Assembly: GCA_021802795.1 (NCBI GenBank)
Contig: JAJZRH010000031.1
Span: forward strand, 1 to 6,655
Direction of reading: 5' to 3'
DNA from: a bacterium
Lineage (GTDB): Bacteria > Patescibacteriota > Minisyncoccia > Phycocordibacterales > Phycocordibacteraceae
Length of the DNA stretch: 6,655 nucleotides
Shown here in pieces: positions 1 through 4,718 of the stretch. Position 1 is the first letter of the stretch. Each line of letters opens with the position of its first letter. The notes under the pieces were generated by a model, which saw only the letters and a program-made list of their open reading frames with translations, was not told where the DNA came from and ran no database searches. A program made the translations under genes and the position numbers.

Positions 1-1
1 C

Positions 2-409
2 GTCGATCTCGACCACTTCAAGGATGTCAACGATACTCGCGGCCACGACGCGGGTGATGAGGTGCTGATACGGGTCGTCCGGCTCGCAAAAGGCGCGCTC
101 CGCAGGACGGATATGCTTGCGCGCCTCGGCGGAGACGAATTCGTCGTGCTTATGCCGGACACGAACAGGGACCAGGCCCTGCTTGTTGCGGAGAAACTTC
201 GGGCAGCGCTCAACGACGATTCCGAGCTTAGAGAATCCGGGGTCACCGCGAGCCTCGGCGTATGTACGGTGGATGCGTCCACCACGGCCGACCCAAAGAC
301 CTTGCTGAAGCGGGCCGATGCCGCGGCGTATGTCTCAAAGGAAGCCGGGCGGAATCGGGTGACGGCGTATGAAGAGCGCATGAAAATGAGGGACAGAAGC
401 GGGACATGA
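2..409 (+). CDS. GGDEF-domain diguanylate cyclase, 3' part (5' end outside window)
   Basis: The frame is open from base 2 to a TGA at 407-409, giving 135 visible residues. The reading begins with the conserved VDLDHFKDVND segment, in which the Asp and Asn bind metal and GTP, then RGHDAGDEVL. The signature GGDEF is intact at 128-142, so cyclic-di-GMP synthesis from two GTP is expected. An RxxD inhibitory site (RRTD, 101-112) lies exactly five residues before GGDEF, the position used for product feedback inhibition in this family. The C-terminal part (ASLGVCTVD, then LKRADAAAYVSKEAGRNRV) is the standard end of the domain, so the domain is complete except for its first strand or two. Any N-terminal sensor or membrane region lies upstream and cannot be seen. 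The stop overlaps the start of the protease gene in an ATGA, which suggests translational coupling. Confidence 0.93.
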   Translation, partial: VDLDHFKDVNDTRGHDAGDEVLIRVVRLAKGALRRTDMLARLGGDEFVVLMPDTNRDQALLVAEKLRAALNDDSELRESGVTASLGVCTVDASTTADPKTLLKRADAAAYVSKEAGRNRVTAYEERMKMRDRSGT

Positions 410-1308
410 ATCTCTACGAGCAACGCTCAAGCAACATCCGCCGGACCTGGGCGCTCATCCTCGGGTTCCTCGTCGTGGTCATTGCCGTGGGCTATGCGAT
501 TTCCTGGTACTACGGCAACCCCGCCATTCTCTATATCGCGGTATTTTTCGCGGTAGCGACGAACTTTTATGCATATTGGGCGAGCGATACGCTCGTGCTC
601 TCGCTGAACCGCGCGCATCCGGCAAGCCGCGAGGAATTCTTTGATTTCTATACGGTTACCGAGAACCTGGCCATCACCGCGGGACTGCCCAAGCCGAAGC
701 TCTATGTGATAGACGATCCGGCGCCGAACGCGTTCGCCACCGGCCGCGACGAGAAACATGCGGTCGTGTGCGCCACGACCGGACTCCTTGCCATGATGAC
801 GCGGCCGGAACTGGAGGGTGTCATCGCGCACGAGCTCTCGCATATTAAGAACCGCGACATTCTGCTTATGACGGTTGCGGTCGTGCTCGCGGGATTCGTC
901 GCCATCATCGCGAATATCTTCCTGCGCATGTCGTATTTCGGCGGGGGACGGAGCAGCGACAATAAGAACGGAAATGCGCTTCTTGTGGTGCTTGCCGTTG
1001 TCGGCATCGTGCTTGCGCCGGTTGCCGCAAAGCTCATCCAGCTCGCCATTTCGCGCCGGCGCGAGTACCTGGCCGATGCTTCCGGCGCCCTGCTCACGCG
1101 TTATCCGGAAGGACTTGCTTCCGCGCTCCGGAAGATCGGCGGCTATAGCGCGCCGATGCAAAGCGCGAATCTTGCGACCGCGCATCTGTTCATCGGCGAC
1201 CCGTTCGGCGCGAAGGGGGAGGGCAGCGGCAATTGGATAGAGAAGCTGTTCTCAACGCACCCGCCCATCCCCGACCGCGTGAAGGCGCTTCTTGCGCCGC
1301 AGGCGTAA
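406..1308 (+). CDS. htpX: HtpX-like M48 family membrane zinc metalloprotease
   Basis: A 300-residue protein close to the usual HtpX length. Two hydrophobic helices (about residues 14-34 and 39-58) precede the protease domain. The zinc motif HELSH is at 142-146 (H142 and H146 as ligands, E143 as catalytic base), followed by a membrane helix (about 152-172) and another (about 190-212). The third zinc ligand is E220 in the family motif RREYLAD, and the late FSTHPP motif is at 282-287. HtpX proteases degrade misfolded or damaged inner-membrane proteins alongside FtsH. All catalytic residues are present, so it should be active. The ATG overlaps the preceding cyclase stop by 4 bases. A weak purine-rich GAGGGA at 388-393 is about 12 bases from the start, so reinitiation after the upstream gene is the likely mode of translation. 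No hairpin with a T-run follows the gene. Confidence 0.95.
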   Translation: MNLYEQRSSNIRRTWALILGFLVVVIAVGYAISWYYGNPAILYIAVFFAVATNFYAYWASDTLVLSLNRAHPASREEFFDFYTVTENLAITAGLPKPKLYVIDDPAPNAFATGRDEKHAVVCATTGLLAMMTRPELEGVIAHELSHIKNRDILLMTVAVVLAGFVAIIANIFLRMSYFGGGRSSDNKNGNALLVVLAVVGIVLAPVAAKLIQLAISRRREYLADASGALLTRYPEGLASALRKIGGYSAPMQSANLATAHLFIGDPFGAKGEGSGNWIEKLFSTHPPIPDRVKALLAPQA

Positions 1309-1332
1309 GACAAGGTTTGCCCATCCCGAGCC

Positions 1333-1353
1333 CATTTGGCACTAGACCAAATG
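1333..1353. repeat. Perfect 7-bp inverted repeat overlapping a promoter
   Basis: CATTTGG (1333-1339) and CCAAATG (1347-1353) are perfect inverted complements separated by 7 bases (CACTAGA). The right arm contains the TG of the extended -10 box that follows, so a protein bound here would compete with RNA polymerase. No T-run follows, so it does not look like a terminator. It could be an operator for the LAGLIDADG gene; this is inferred from position and symmetry only. Confidence 0.45.
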
Positions 1354-1360
1354 TTATAAT
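1352..1360 (+). promoter_or_regulatory. Extended -10 promoter of the LAGLIDADG ORF (and possibly the tRNA)
   Basis: TGT followed by a perfect TATAAT (1355-1360) gives a textbook extended -10 element. No good -35 box sits at 16-18 bases; TTGGCA at 1336-1341 leaves only a 13-base spacer. Transcription should start near 1367-1369, which is the start codon itself (ATG at 1369), so the mRNA would be leaderless or nearly so. No Shine-Dalgarno sequence is present, which agrees with that reading. Transcripts would run straight into the tRNA-Ser gene. Confidence 0.65.
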
Positions 1361-1368
1361 GCCCGGAT

Positions 1369-2037
1369 ATGTCGGTGGATGCTTCTCTCAAATATCCCAA
1401 AAAGAGTCACCGTAAAGCAATTCGTATCCCAAAACATTCTCGTGAGTTTGCAGAATTCGTCGGAATAATGTTAGGGGATGGTGGCATCAACAATCCTTGG
1501 CAAGCAAATATCACCATGAATTCAGTTGCGGACGCAAAATATGCGTTCTATGTAGAAAAGTTGATCAAGAAACTTTTTGGGATTGCGCCAGCAGTACGTA
1601 AGAGGAAAGAGCGAGATGCACTCGTAATATCAGCCGCGAGTACGACACTCGTTGATTTTCTGGTTGAGGAAGGTCTTCCGCGAGGTAATAAGCTTAAGAA
1701 CGGGGTCAAAATACCGGGCTGGATTCTTCAAAAGCGTTCTTACCGTATCGCATGCGTACGAGGTCTCATGGATACAGATGGGTGTTTGTTCATCAATTCC
1801 CACAAAATAAATGGAAAGGCGTACAAAAACATCGGCCTCTGCTTTACGAGCTATTCATCAAAGATGCTTGGGCAGGTCGCAGCGGCATTTGAAGAATTCG
1901 GGATTATACCGCATATTGGTAGTCAGGGACGCAGCATTTATCTTTATCGGGCAGATGCCGTCGCTAAATACCTGAAAGTGTTCGGTACCTCTAACGAGCG
2001 TATCAGTTCACTCTACGAGAAATGGAGAGGTGCCTGA
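1369..2037 (+). CDS. LAGLIDADG homing endonuclease family protein (two-motif, free-standing)
   Basis: A 222-residue protein with two degenerate LAGLIDADG helices: FVGIMLGDG (residues 30-38, acidic D37) and VRGLMDTDG (130-138, acidic D137). Two motifs about 100 residues apart indicate a monomeric enzyme with a pseudo-dimeric DNA-binding fold. The linker segment GNKLKNGVKIPGWI (106-119) resembles those of small LAGLIDADG proteins and intein-borne domains. No intein splice motifs flank it, so it stands alone. Both catalytic aspartates are kept, so DNA cleavage is plausible; the target is unknown. Base composition is visibly lower in G+C (about 40-47% in sampled 60-base lines, against about 65% in htpX), a sign of transfer. 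The last codons and the TGA (2035-2037) lie inside the tRNA-Ser acceptor and D-arm region. A maturase or regulatory role remains possible. Confidence 0.88.
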   Translation: MSVDASLKYPKKSHRKAIRIPKHSREFAEFVGIMLGDGGINNPWQANITMNSVADAKYAFYVEKLIKKLFGIAPAVRKRKERDALVISAASTTLVDFLVEEGLPRGNKLKNGVKIPGWILQKRSYRIACVRGLMDTDGCLFINSHKINGKAYKNIGLCFTSYSSKMLGQVAAAFEEFGIIPHIGSQGRSIYLYRADAVAKYLKVFGTSNERISSLYEKWRGA

Positions 2038-2110
2038 GTGGTCTAAAGGACATGCTTGGAAAGCATGCGTGGGGGAAACCCCACCGCGAGTTCGAATCTC
2101 GCCCTCTCCG
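2024..2110 (+). tRNA. tRNA-Ser (anticodon GGA)
   Basis: The cloverleaf can be folded by hand. The acceptor stem is GGAGAGG (2024-2030) with CCTCTCC (2103-2109), and G2110 is the discriminator, as expected for serine. The anticodon stem is CATGC/GCATG (2051-2055 and 2063-2067) around loop TTGGAAA, with GGA at 2058-2060 reading UCC and UCU. The long variable arm typical of class II tRNAs is GTGGGG/CCCCAC with a GAAA loop (2069-2084). The T-arm is GCGAG/CTCGC around TTCGAAT (2086-2102). The 3' CCA is not encoded (the next bases are CAG), so a CCA-adding enzyme is needed. The gene shares 14 bases with the end of the LAGLIDADG ORF and carries no intron. Confidence 0.97.
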
Positions 2111-2114
2111 CAGA

Positions 2115-2122
2115 TTATTTTT
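2115..2122 (+). terminator. T-rich run after tRNA-Ser, possible tRNA transcript terminator
   Basis: Four bases after the tRNA comes TTATTTTTT (2115-2123). The stable acceptor and T-arm helices just upstream could act as the hairpin of an intrinsic terminator. The same bases on the other strand are the final Lys-Lys-stop codons of the GH18 gene, so the run could simply be coding. Weak call. Confidence 0.3.
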
Positions 2123-3251
2123 TCGGCAATACGTTCCAGAGCCCCGGATCTTCGCCGCCGTCGAGCTTGAAGATGGCGATGCCGCGGACGCCGAGCGTCC
2201 GCGCGAGCCGTATCTTATCCGCGATAGCGCTCGCGTCGCTCCACCACACGATGCGCGGAGTGGGGACGGGGAACGCGGCCGCGGCGCCGGCAATGGCGGG
2301 GGTGGTCGTCGGCATGTAGACGAAGCTCATCTCGCCCGCGCTATTGCGCGTCGGCGTGAGGCCGAGTTCTCGGGCGAGGGCCAGCGCATAGCTCGGGTTG
2401 AGCGCCCAGTTGAGGTCGTAACGGTATCCTTGTTGCGAGAGCGGTATGAGGTCGTATTCGTAGCCGTACGTCGGCACGCCGATAACGATCTTTTTTCTGT
2501 CTATCGTTTGCGCCGCGTAATTGACGACCTTCTTCACCCAGGCGATGTCGGCGACGGGGATGTAGGGTTTGGAGTTCGCGGCGGAGTTAAGCCGGAGGTC
2601 GACCGCGCCCTGGTCATACGCCATGATCTGCACGCGGTCGCAGTATTTATTGATGGCGACGTAATCGTTCGCATAATCGAATTTCTTCGGCATCACGTCG
2701 AACGCCGAGGAGGGAGGCGTGCGCGGCTCAATGCTGCAGTAGACCCATTTTTGCCCCATGCGCGCGTAGAGCCCTTTCAGGAACAATGAAAAATACGGGC
2801 GCGTCTCGGCGGGCTTGTTCTCGAAGTCGATATCGATGCCGGCAAACCCCTGTTCTTTTACGAGATTGGCGATGGCGTCCTCGAGCGCCAGCCGCTTGGG
2901 GTAGGAGCTCAATATATTGCTGATGGCCGCGCTGTTGCTCCACATCACCGTCGGCACTACTCGCACGTTCCTGGCCTTGGCGGCGGCGCGAAGGATGTTC
3001 GCCGTCGAGGTGGAAGAGGAGGCGTTCAGGTTGAACGCGTCATAAAGGGAGCCGTCGTTCTGGACGACGTAGCCGAAGGGCATTACGGAGGTGAAATTGT
3101 GCAAGTGCGGCAGGACATCATTCGTGCCGGTGGCCATACGCCAGTAGGGTATCCATCCGGATACTTCGAACGATGCGGCTTTCGTTGCGGCGTGTGCGGC
3201 GCCCGGGAGGCTCGCTATGAAAAACACGACGATGATAAGTGAACGGCGCAT
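2115..3251 (-). CDS. Secreted glycoside hydrolase family 18 protein (YaaH/chitinase-like)
   Basis: The start at 3251 is preferred over an upstream ATG at 3317 because it begins directly with a signal peptide (MRRSLIIVVFFIASLPGAAHA, likely cut after residue 21) and the longer form would run through a terminator. This gives 378 residues. SGWIPYW near the mature N-terminus is typical of the GH18 barrel start. The catalytic strand reads AGIDIDFE (residues 137-144), keeping two aspartates and the catalytic glutamate E144 of DxxDxDxE. The motif MAYD (210-213) and the C-terminal VWWSD followed by GVRGIAIFKL match the YaaH type of GH18, which acts on N-acetylglucosamine-containing glycans such as peptidoglycan or chitin. 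The protein is exported, so an envelope or extracellular substrate is likely. The first Asp of the motif is Ala137. No Shine-Dalgarno is visible. It ends 4 bases from the tRNA, convergent with it. Confidence 0.9.
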   Translation of the reverse strand: MRRSLIIVVFFIASLPGAAHAATKAASFEVSGWIPYWRMATGTNDVLPHLHNFTSVMPFGYVVQNDGSLYDAFNLNASSSTSTANILRAAAKARNVRVVPTVMWSNSAAISNILSSYPKRLALEDAIANLVKEQGFAGIDIDFENKPAETRPYFSLFLKGLYARMGQKWVYCSIEPRTPPSSAFDVMPKKFDYANDYVAINKYCDRVQIMAYDQGAVDLRLNSAANSKPYIPVADIAWVKKVVNYAAQTIDRKKIVIGVPTYGYEYDLIPLSQQGYRYDLNWALNPSYALALARELGLTPTRNSAGEMSFVYMPTTTPAIAGAAAAFPVPTPRIVWWSDASAIADKIRLARTLGVRGIAIFKLDGGEDPGLWNVLPKK

Positions 3252-3257
3252 CTGACT

Positions 3258-3266
3258 ATCGTACCA
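3258..3266 (-). promoter_or_regulatory. Extended -10-like promoter of the GH18 gene
   Basis: Read on the minus strand, TGG-TACGAT is an extended -10 box with four of six TATAAT matches. It ends 6 bases before the GH18 ATG, so transcription would begin at or next to the start codon. The -35 region is poor (TTTCTC at the right distance, within the T-tail of the upstream terminator). Support is moderate and comes from position and from a similar arrangement at 1352-1371. Confidence 0.4.
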
Positions 3267-3282
3267 TTTGCTTAGCACTGGA

Positions 3283-3340
3283 GAAATAAAAAGCCGCTCT
3301 CGACTTCCGCCGCGCATCGCGCAGGGAAGTGAAAGCGGCT
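3283..3340 (-). terminator. Rho-independent terminator after the histidine-phosphatase-like gene
   Basis: On the minus strand the arms AGCCGCT and AGCGGCT (plus positions 3334-3340 and 3292-3298) pair over 7 bases. Inside them ACTTCC and GGAAGT (3325-3330 and 3303-3308) pair over 6 more, with a small internal loop. The apex GCGC-GAT-GCGC can also pair. The stem is followed directly by TTTTTATTT (3291 down to 3283). This is a strong intrinsic terminator that separates the upstream minus-strand gene from GH18. Confidence 0.8.
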
Positions 3341-3343
3341 AAA

Positions 3344-3363
3344 CGGTCCGCCGGAGCGGACCG
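3344..3363 (-). terminator. Perfect 8-bp hairpin just after the histidine-phosphatase-like gene
   Basis: CGGTCCGC (3344-3351) and GCGGACCG (3356-3363) pair perfectly around a 4-base loop, 4 bases beyond the stop codon on the minus strand. Only TTT follows, so alone it is a weak terminator. It may protect the mRNA 3' end or act together with the stronger terminator right after it. Confidence 0.45.
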
Positions 3364-3367
3364 ACGC

Positions 3368-4033
3368 TCAGTAGAGGAGCGGGAAGTGCTGGCATCCGGC
3401 CGCCGAGAGGCGAAGGATGCCGCCCGGACCGAGGTCTATCTTCTCTATCTCGGTCTTGTACTGCGGGAACAGCGCCTCGGCGACGATGTTGCCGACGACT
3501 TCGCGGCTGAAGAACGCGATGCGCTGTACGCTCCCGATTGCCGGAAGCGCGCGGGTGTCCCGGCGTATCTCGTCCTTGAATCCCTCGAGGAAACTGTTCG
3601 GCGTGTTGCGCAGCTCGTACGTGCAGCGGCCATAGAGCGTTGCCGGCCACCCTTCTTTCTGCGGCAGGTGTATCGAACGGTTCGCTTTCGCGAGCTCCAC
3701 CAGATCGCGCAGCGCCCGCGTCGTCGCTTCGTTCCTCGGGTTGATGAATTCGCAGCCGCTGTATTTCGGCCACGGTGTCGCCCTGAGGCAATGGGCGAGC
3801 GCTTTCTTTGCAGTCTGCGCCGTCAGCGGGTCGTTCGGGCAAACCACCAGGTCGAACTGCAGCTCGGCGCTCTGGATATGGATCCCGAGCCGTGCGGCCT
3901 GCTTTTTGCCGAGCTCCGAGAGCCCGAATCCGCGCCCGTCGGCGTCCCCGGCATTGATAATGTAGACGGTTGCGTCGGGATTGAGAACGGCGTGTTCACG
4001 CGGCGCGAGCCGCACGACATTTTGACTTGGCAT
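3368..4033 (-). CDS. Degenerate histidine phosphatase (phosphoglycerate-mutase-like) superfamily protein, probably catalytically dead
   Basis: A 221-residue protein. Its start is supported by a good Shine-Dalgarno (GAGGAG about 8 bases before the ATG). The fold is recognisable: strand 1 TVYIINAGDADGRG (22-35), then FGLSELGKKQAARLG (36-50), then FDLVVCPNDPLTAQTA (60-75), then RIAFFSREVVGNIVAEALF (171-189) and DLGPGGILRL near the end. In active members these read xVRHGE, GLSxxGxxQA, CSPLxRAxQTA and VxVSHGxxI. Here RHG is N27-A28-G29, the second arginine position is L70, and the second catalytic histidine is R177, so no phosphohistidine can form. The surrounding scaffold and spacing are kept, which argues for a conserved non-catalytic role such as ligand binding, regulation or scaffolding. 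No signal peptide is seen, so it is likely cytoplasmic. It is monocistronic, with terminators downstream. The ligand and role are unknown. Confidence 0.75.
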   Translation of the reverse strand: MPSQNVVRLAPREHAVLNPDATVYIINAGDADGRGFGLSELGKKQAARLGIHIQSAELQFDLVVCPNDPLTAQTAKKALAHCLRATPWPKYSGCEFINPRNEATTRALRDLVELAKANRSIHLPQKEGWPATLYGRCTYELRNTPNSFLEGFKDEIRRDTRALPAIGSVQRIAFFSREVVGNIVAEALFPQYKTEIEKIDLGPGGILRLSAAGCQHFPLLY

Positions 4034-4039
4034 GTGCTT

Positions 4040-4047
4040 CTCCTCAA
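4040..4047 (-). promoter_or_regulatory. Shine-Dalgarno of the histidine-phosphatase-like gene
   Basis: On the minus strand, GAGGAGAA precedes AGCAC and the ATG at 4033. It is the only strong Shine-Dalgarno site before a gene in this window, and it fixes this start. It contrasts with the GH18, LAGLIDADG and reductase genes, where none is visible. Confidence 0.7.
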
Positions 4048-4122
4048 GCTTCGTTTATGGACCGCCCGGGGGCGGCACGGAAAGTTCAACTTCGACTACC
4101 ATAGAAACATTGATTATTAAAT

Positions 4123-4635
4123 ATGTCAATCCTCTTCAAACGGCGTGATACAGTGAAAGTCATCATGTCCCGAAGTGCGTACAGCGGACTCCTTATCGCT
4201 CTGGCGGCGCTCATCACGGCTTCCTTTTTCTATAGGACACCCGCGCCGGCGGCTGTGCCGCCGGCGCGTGCGGAATTCGGCGGCGTGTCCTTGAGGATTG
4301 ACTATGCTCTAAGCGAAGAGGCGCGCGAGAAAGGCCTCGGCGGCCGTGTGAGTATCCCGGACGACTACGGTATGCTCTTTATCTTTCCAAAAGACGGCAG
4401 ATACGGCTTCTGGATGAAGGATATGCTCGTGCCGCTCGATATATTCTGGCTAGACGCTCAAGGACACGTTGTCTCAATTTCGCATGACGTCGCCACATCT
4501 TCCTATCCGAATGTCTTTTACCCGGCGGCGCCGGCGCGCTATGTCCTAGAGACCTCGGCGGGGTTTGCACGCGCCCACGCTGTCGCAACCGGCACGCCGC
4601 TTCTGTTGAAAAATATCCCAGCCGTTTCGGAATAA
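4123..4635 (+). CDS. DUF192 family protein with N-terminal membrane anchor or signal
   Basis: The ORF gives 170 residues, but an internal ATG at 4165 (156 residues) is an equally good or better start. That ATG is preceded by an extended -10-like TGA-TACAGT (4146-4154) and puts the hydrophobic segment SGLLIALAALITASFFY close to the N-terminus. A Pro/Ala-rich linker (about 39-49) leads to the DUF192 domain (about 52-165). That domain shows the family signatures EKGLGGR, YGMLFIFPKDGRYGFWMKDM (about 82-101), VPLDIFWLD, SYPNVFYPAAPARYVLE and GFARAHAVATG. DUF192 proteins form a small beta-barrel of unknown biochemical role. The anchor places the domain outside the cytoplasmic membrane, tethered or released. 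The first 14 residues of the longer form look unlike coding sequence. Function cannot be assigned beyond the family. Confidence 0.9.
   Translation: MSILFKRRDTVKVIMSRSAYSGLLIALAALITASFFYRTPAPAAVPPARAEFGGVSLRIDYALSEEAREKGLGGRVSIPDDYGMLFIFPKDGRYGFWMKDMLVPLDIFWLDAQGHVVSISHDVATSSYPNVFYPAAPARYVLETSAGFARAHAVATGTPLLLKNIPAVSE
4146..4154 (+). promoter_or_regulatory. Possible extended -10 box for the internal start of the DUF192 gene
   Basis: TGA-TACAGT matches the extended -10 pattern, with four of six TATAAT bases. It ends 10 bases before the ATG at 4165. If used, transcription would begin only a few bases before that codon and the longer protein would not be made. There is no convincing -35 box. Confidence 0.3.
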
Positions 4636-4687
4636 CGCTGTCCACATAGCATTTCGCGGATGCGGGAGTAAACTTACGGTAACGAAA

Positions 4688-4707
4688 TGATTATTAGTTT
4701 TTAGTAA
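4688..4707 (+). promoter_or_regulatory. AT-rich promoter-like region before the ribonucleotide reductase gene
   Basis: About 20 bases of A+T-rich sequence (TGATTATTA, then TTTTTAGTAA) stand out from GC-rich surroundings directly before the ATG at 4719. TATTAG (4692-4697) and TAGTAA (4702-4707) are possible -10 boxes; no clear -35 is present. No Shine-Dalgarno, NrdR-box pair or cobalamin riboswitch could be recognised in the 83-base gap after the DUF192 gene. Confidence 0.35.
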
Positions 4708-4718
4708 CCGCTGTACTC

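Noticed and set aside
1336..1360. TTGGCA as a -35 box for the TATAAT at 1355-1360
   Set aside because: The spacer is only 13 bases, too short for a standard promoter; the extended -10 is enough to explain activity.
1369..2037. LAGLIDADG ORF as a split intein or a tRNA intron
   Set aside because: No splice-junction residues flank it, the tRNA anticodon loop is uninterrupted, and the ORF lies outside the mature tRNA except for the 14-base overlap.
2022..2789. A 255-codon plus-strand open frame over the tRNA and GH18 gene
   Set aside because: It starts just before the tRNA, runs through it and continues antisense to GH18; the product has no family resemblance and is Arg/Val-rich.
4052..4075. 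GC-rich CCGCCC/GGGCGG hairpin between divergent genes as a terminator
   Set aside because: Its loop is tiny, no T-run follows on either strand, and it sits upstream of both divergent genes, where no terminator is needed.
3329..4120. A 263-codon plus-strand open frame
   Set aside because: It is antisense to the histidine-phosphatase-like gene, its translation is arginine-rich with no recognisable motif, and high-GC DNA often yields such open antisense frames.
4636..4718. Cobalamin riboswitch or NrdR operator before the reductase
   Set aside because: The gap is only 83 bases, and neither a B12-box-like element nor an NrdR-box pair was recognisable.
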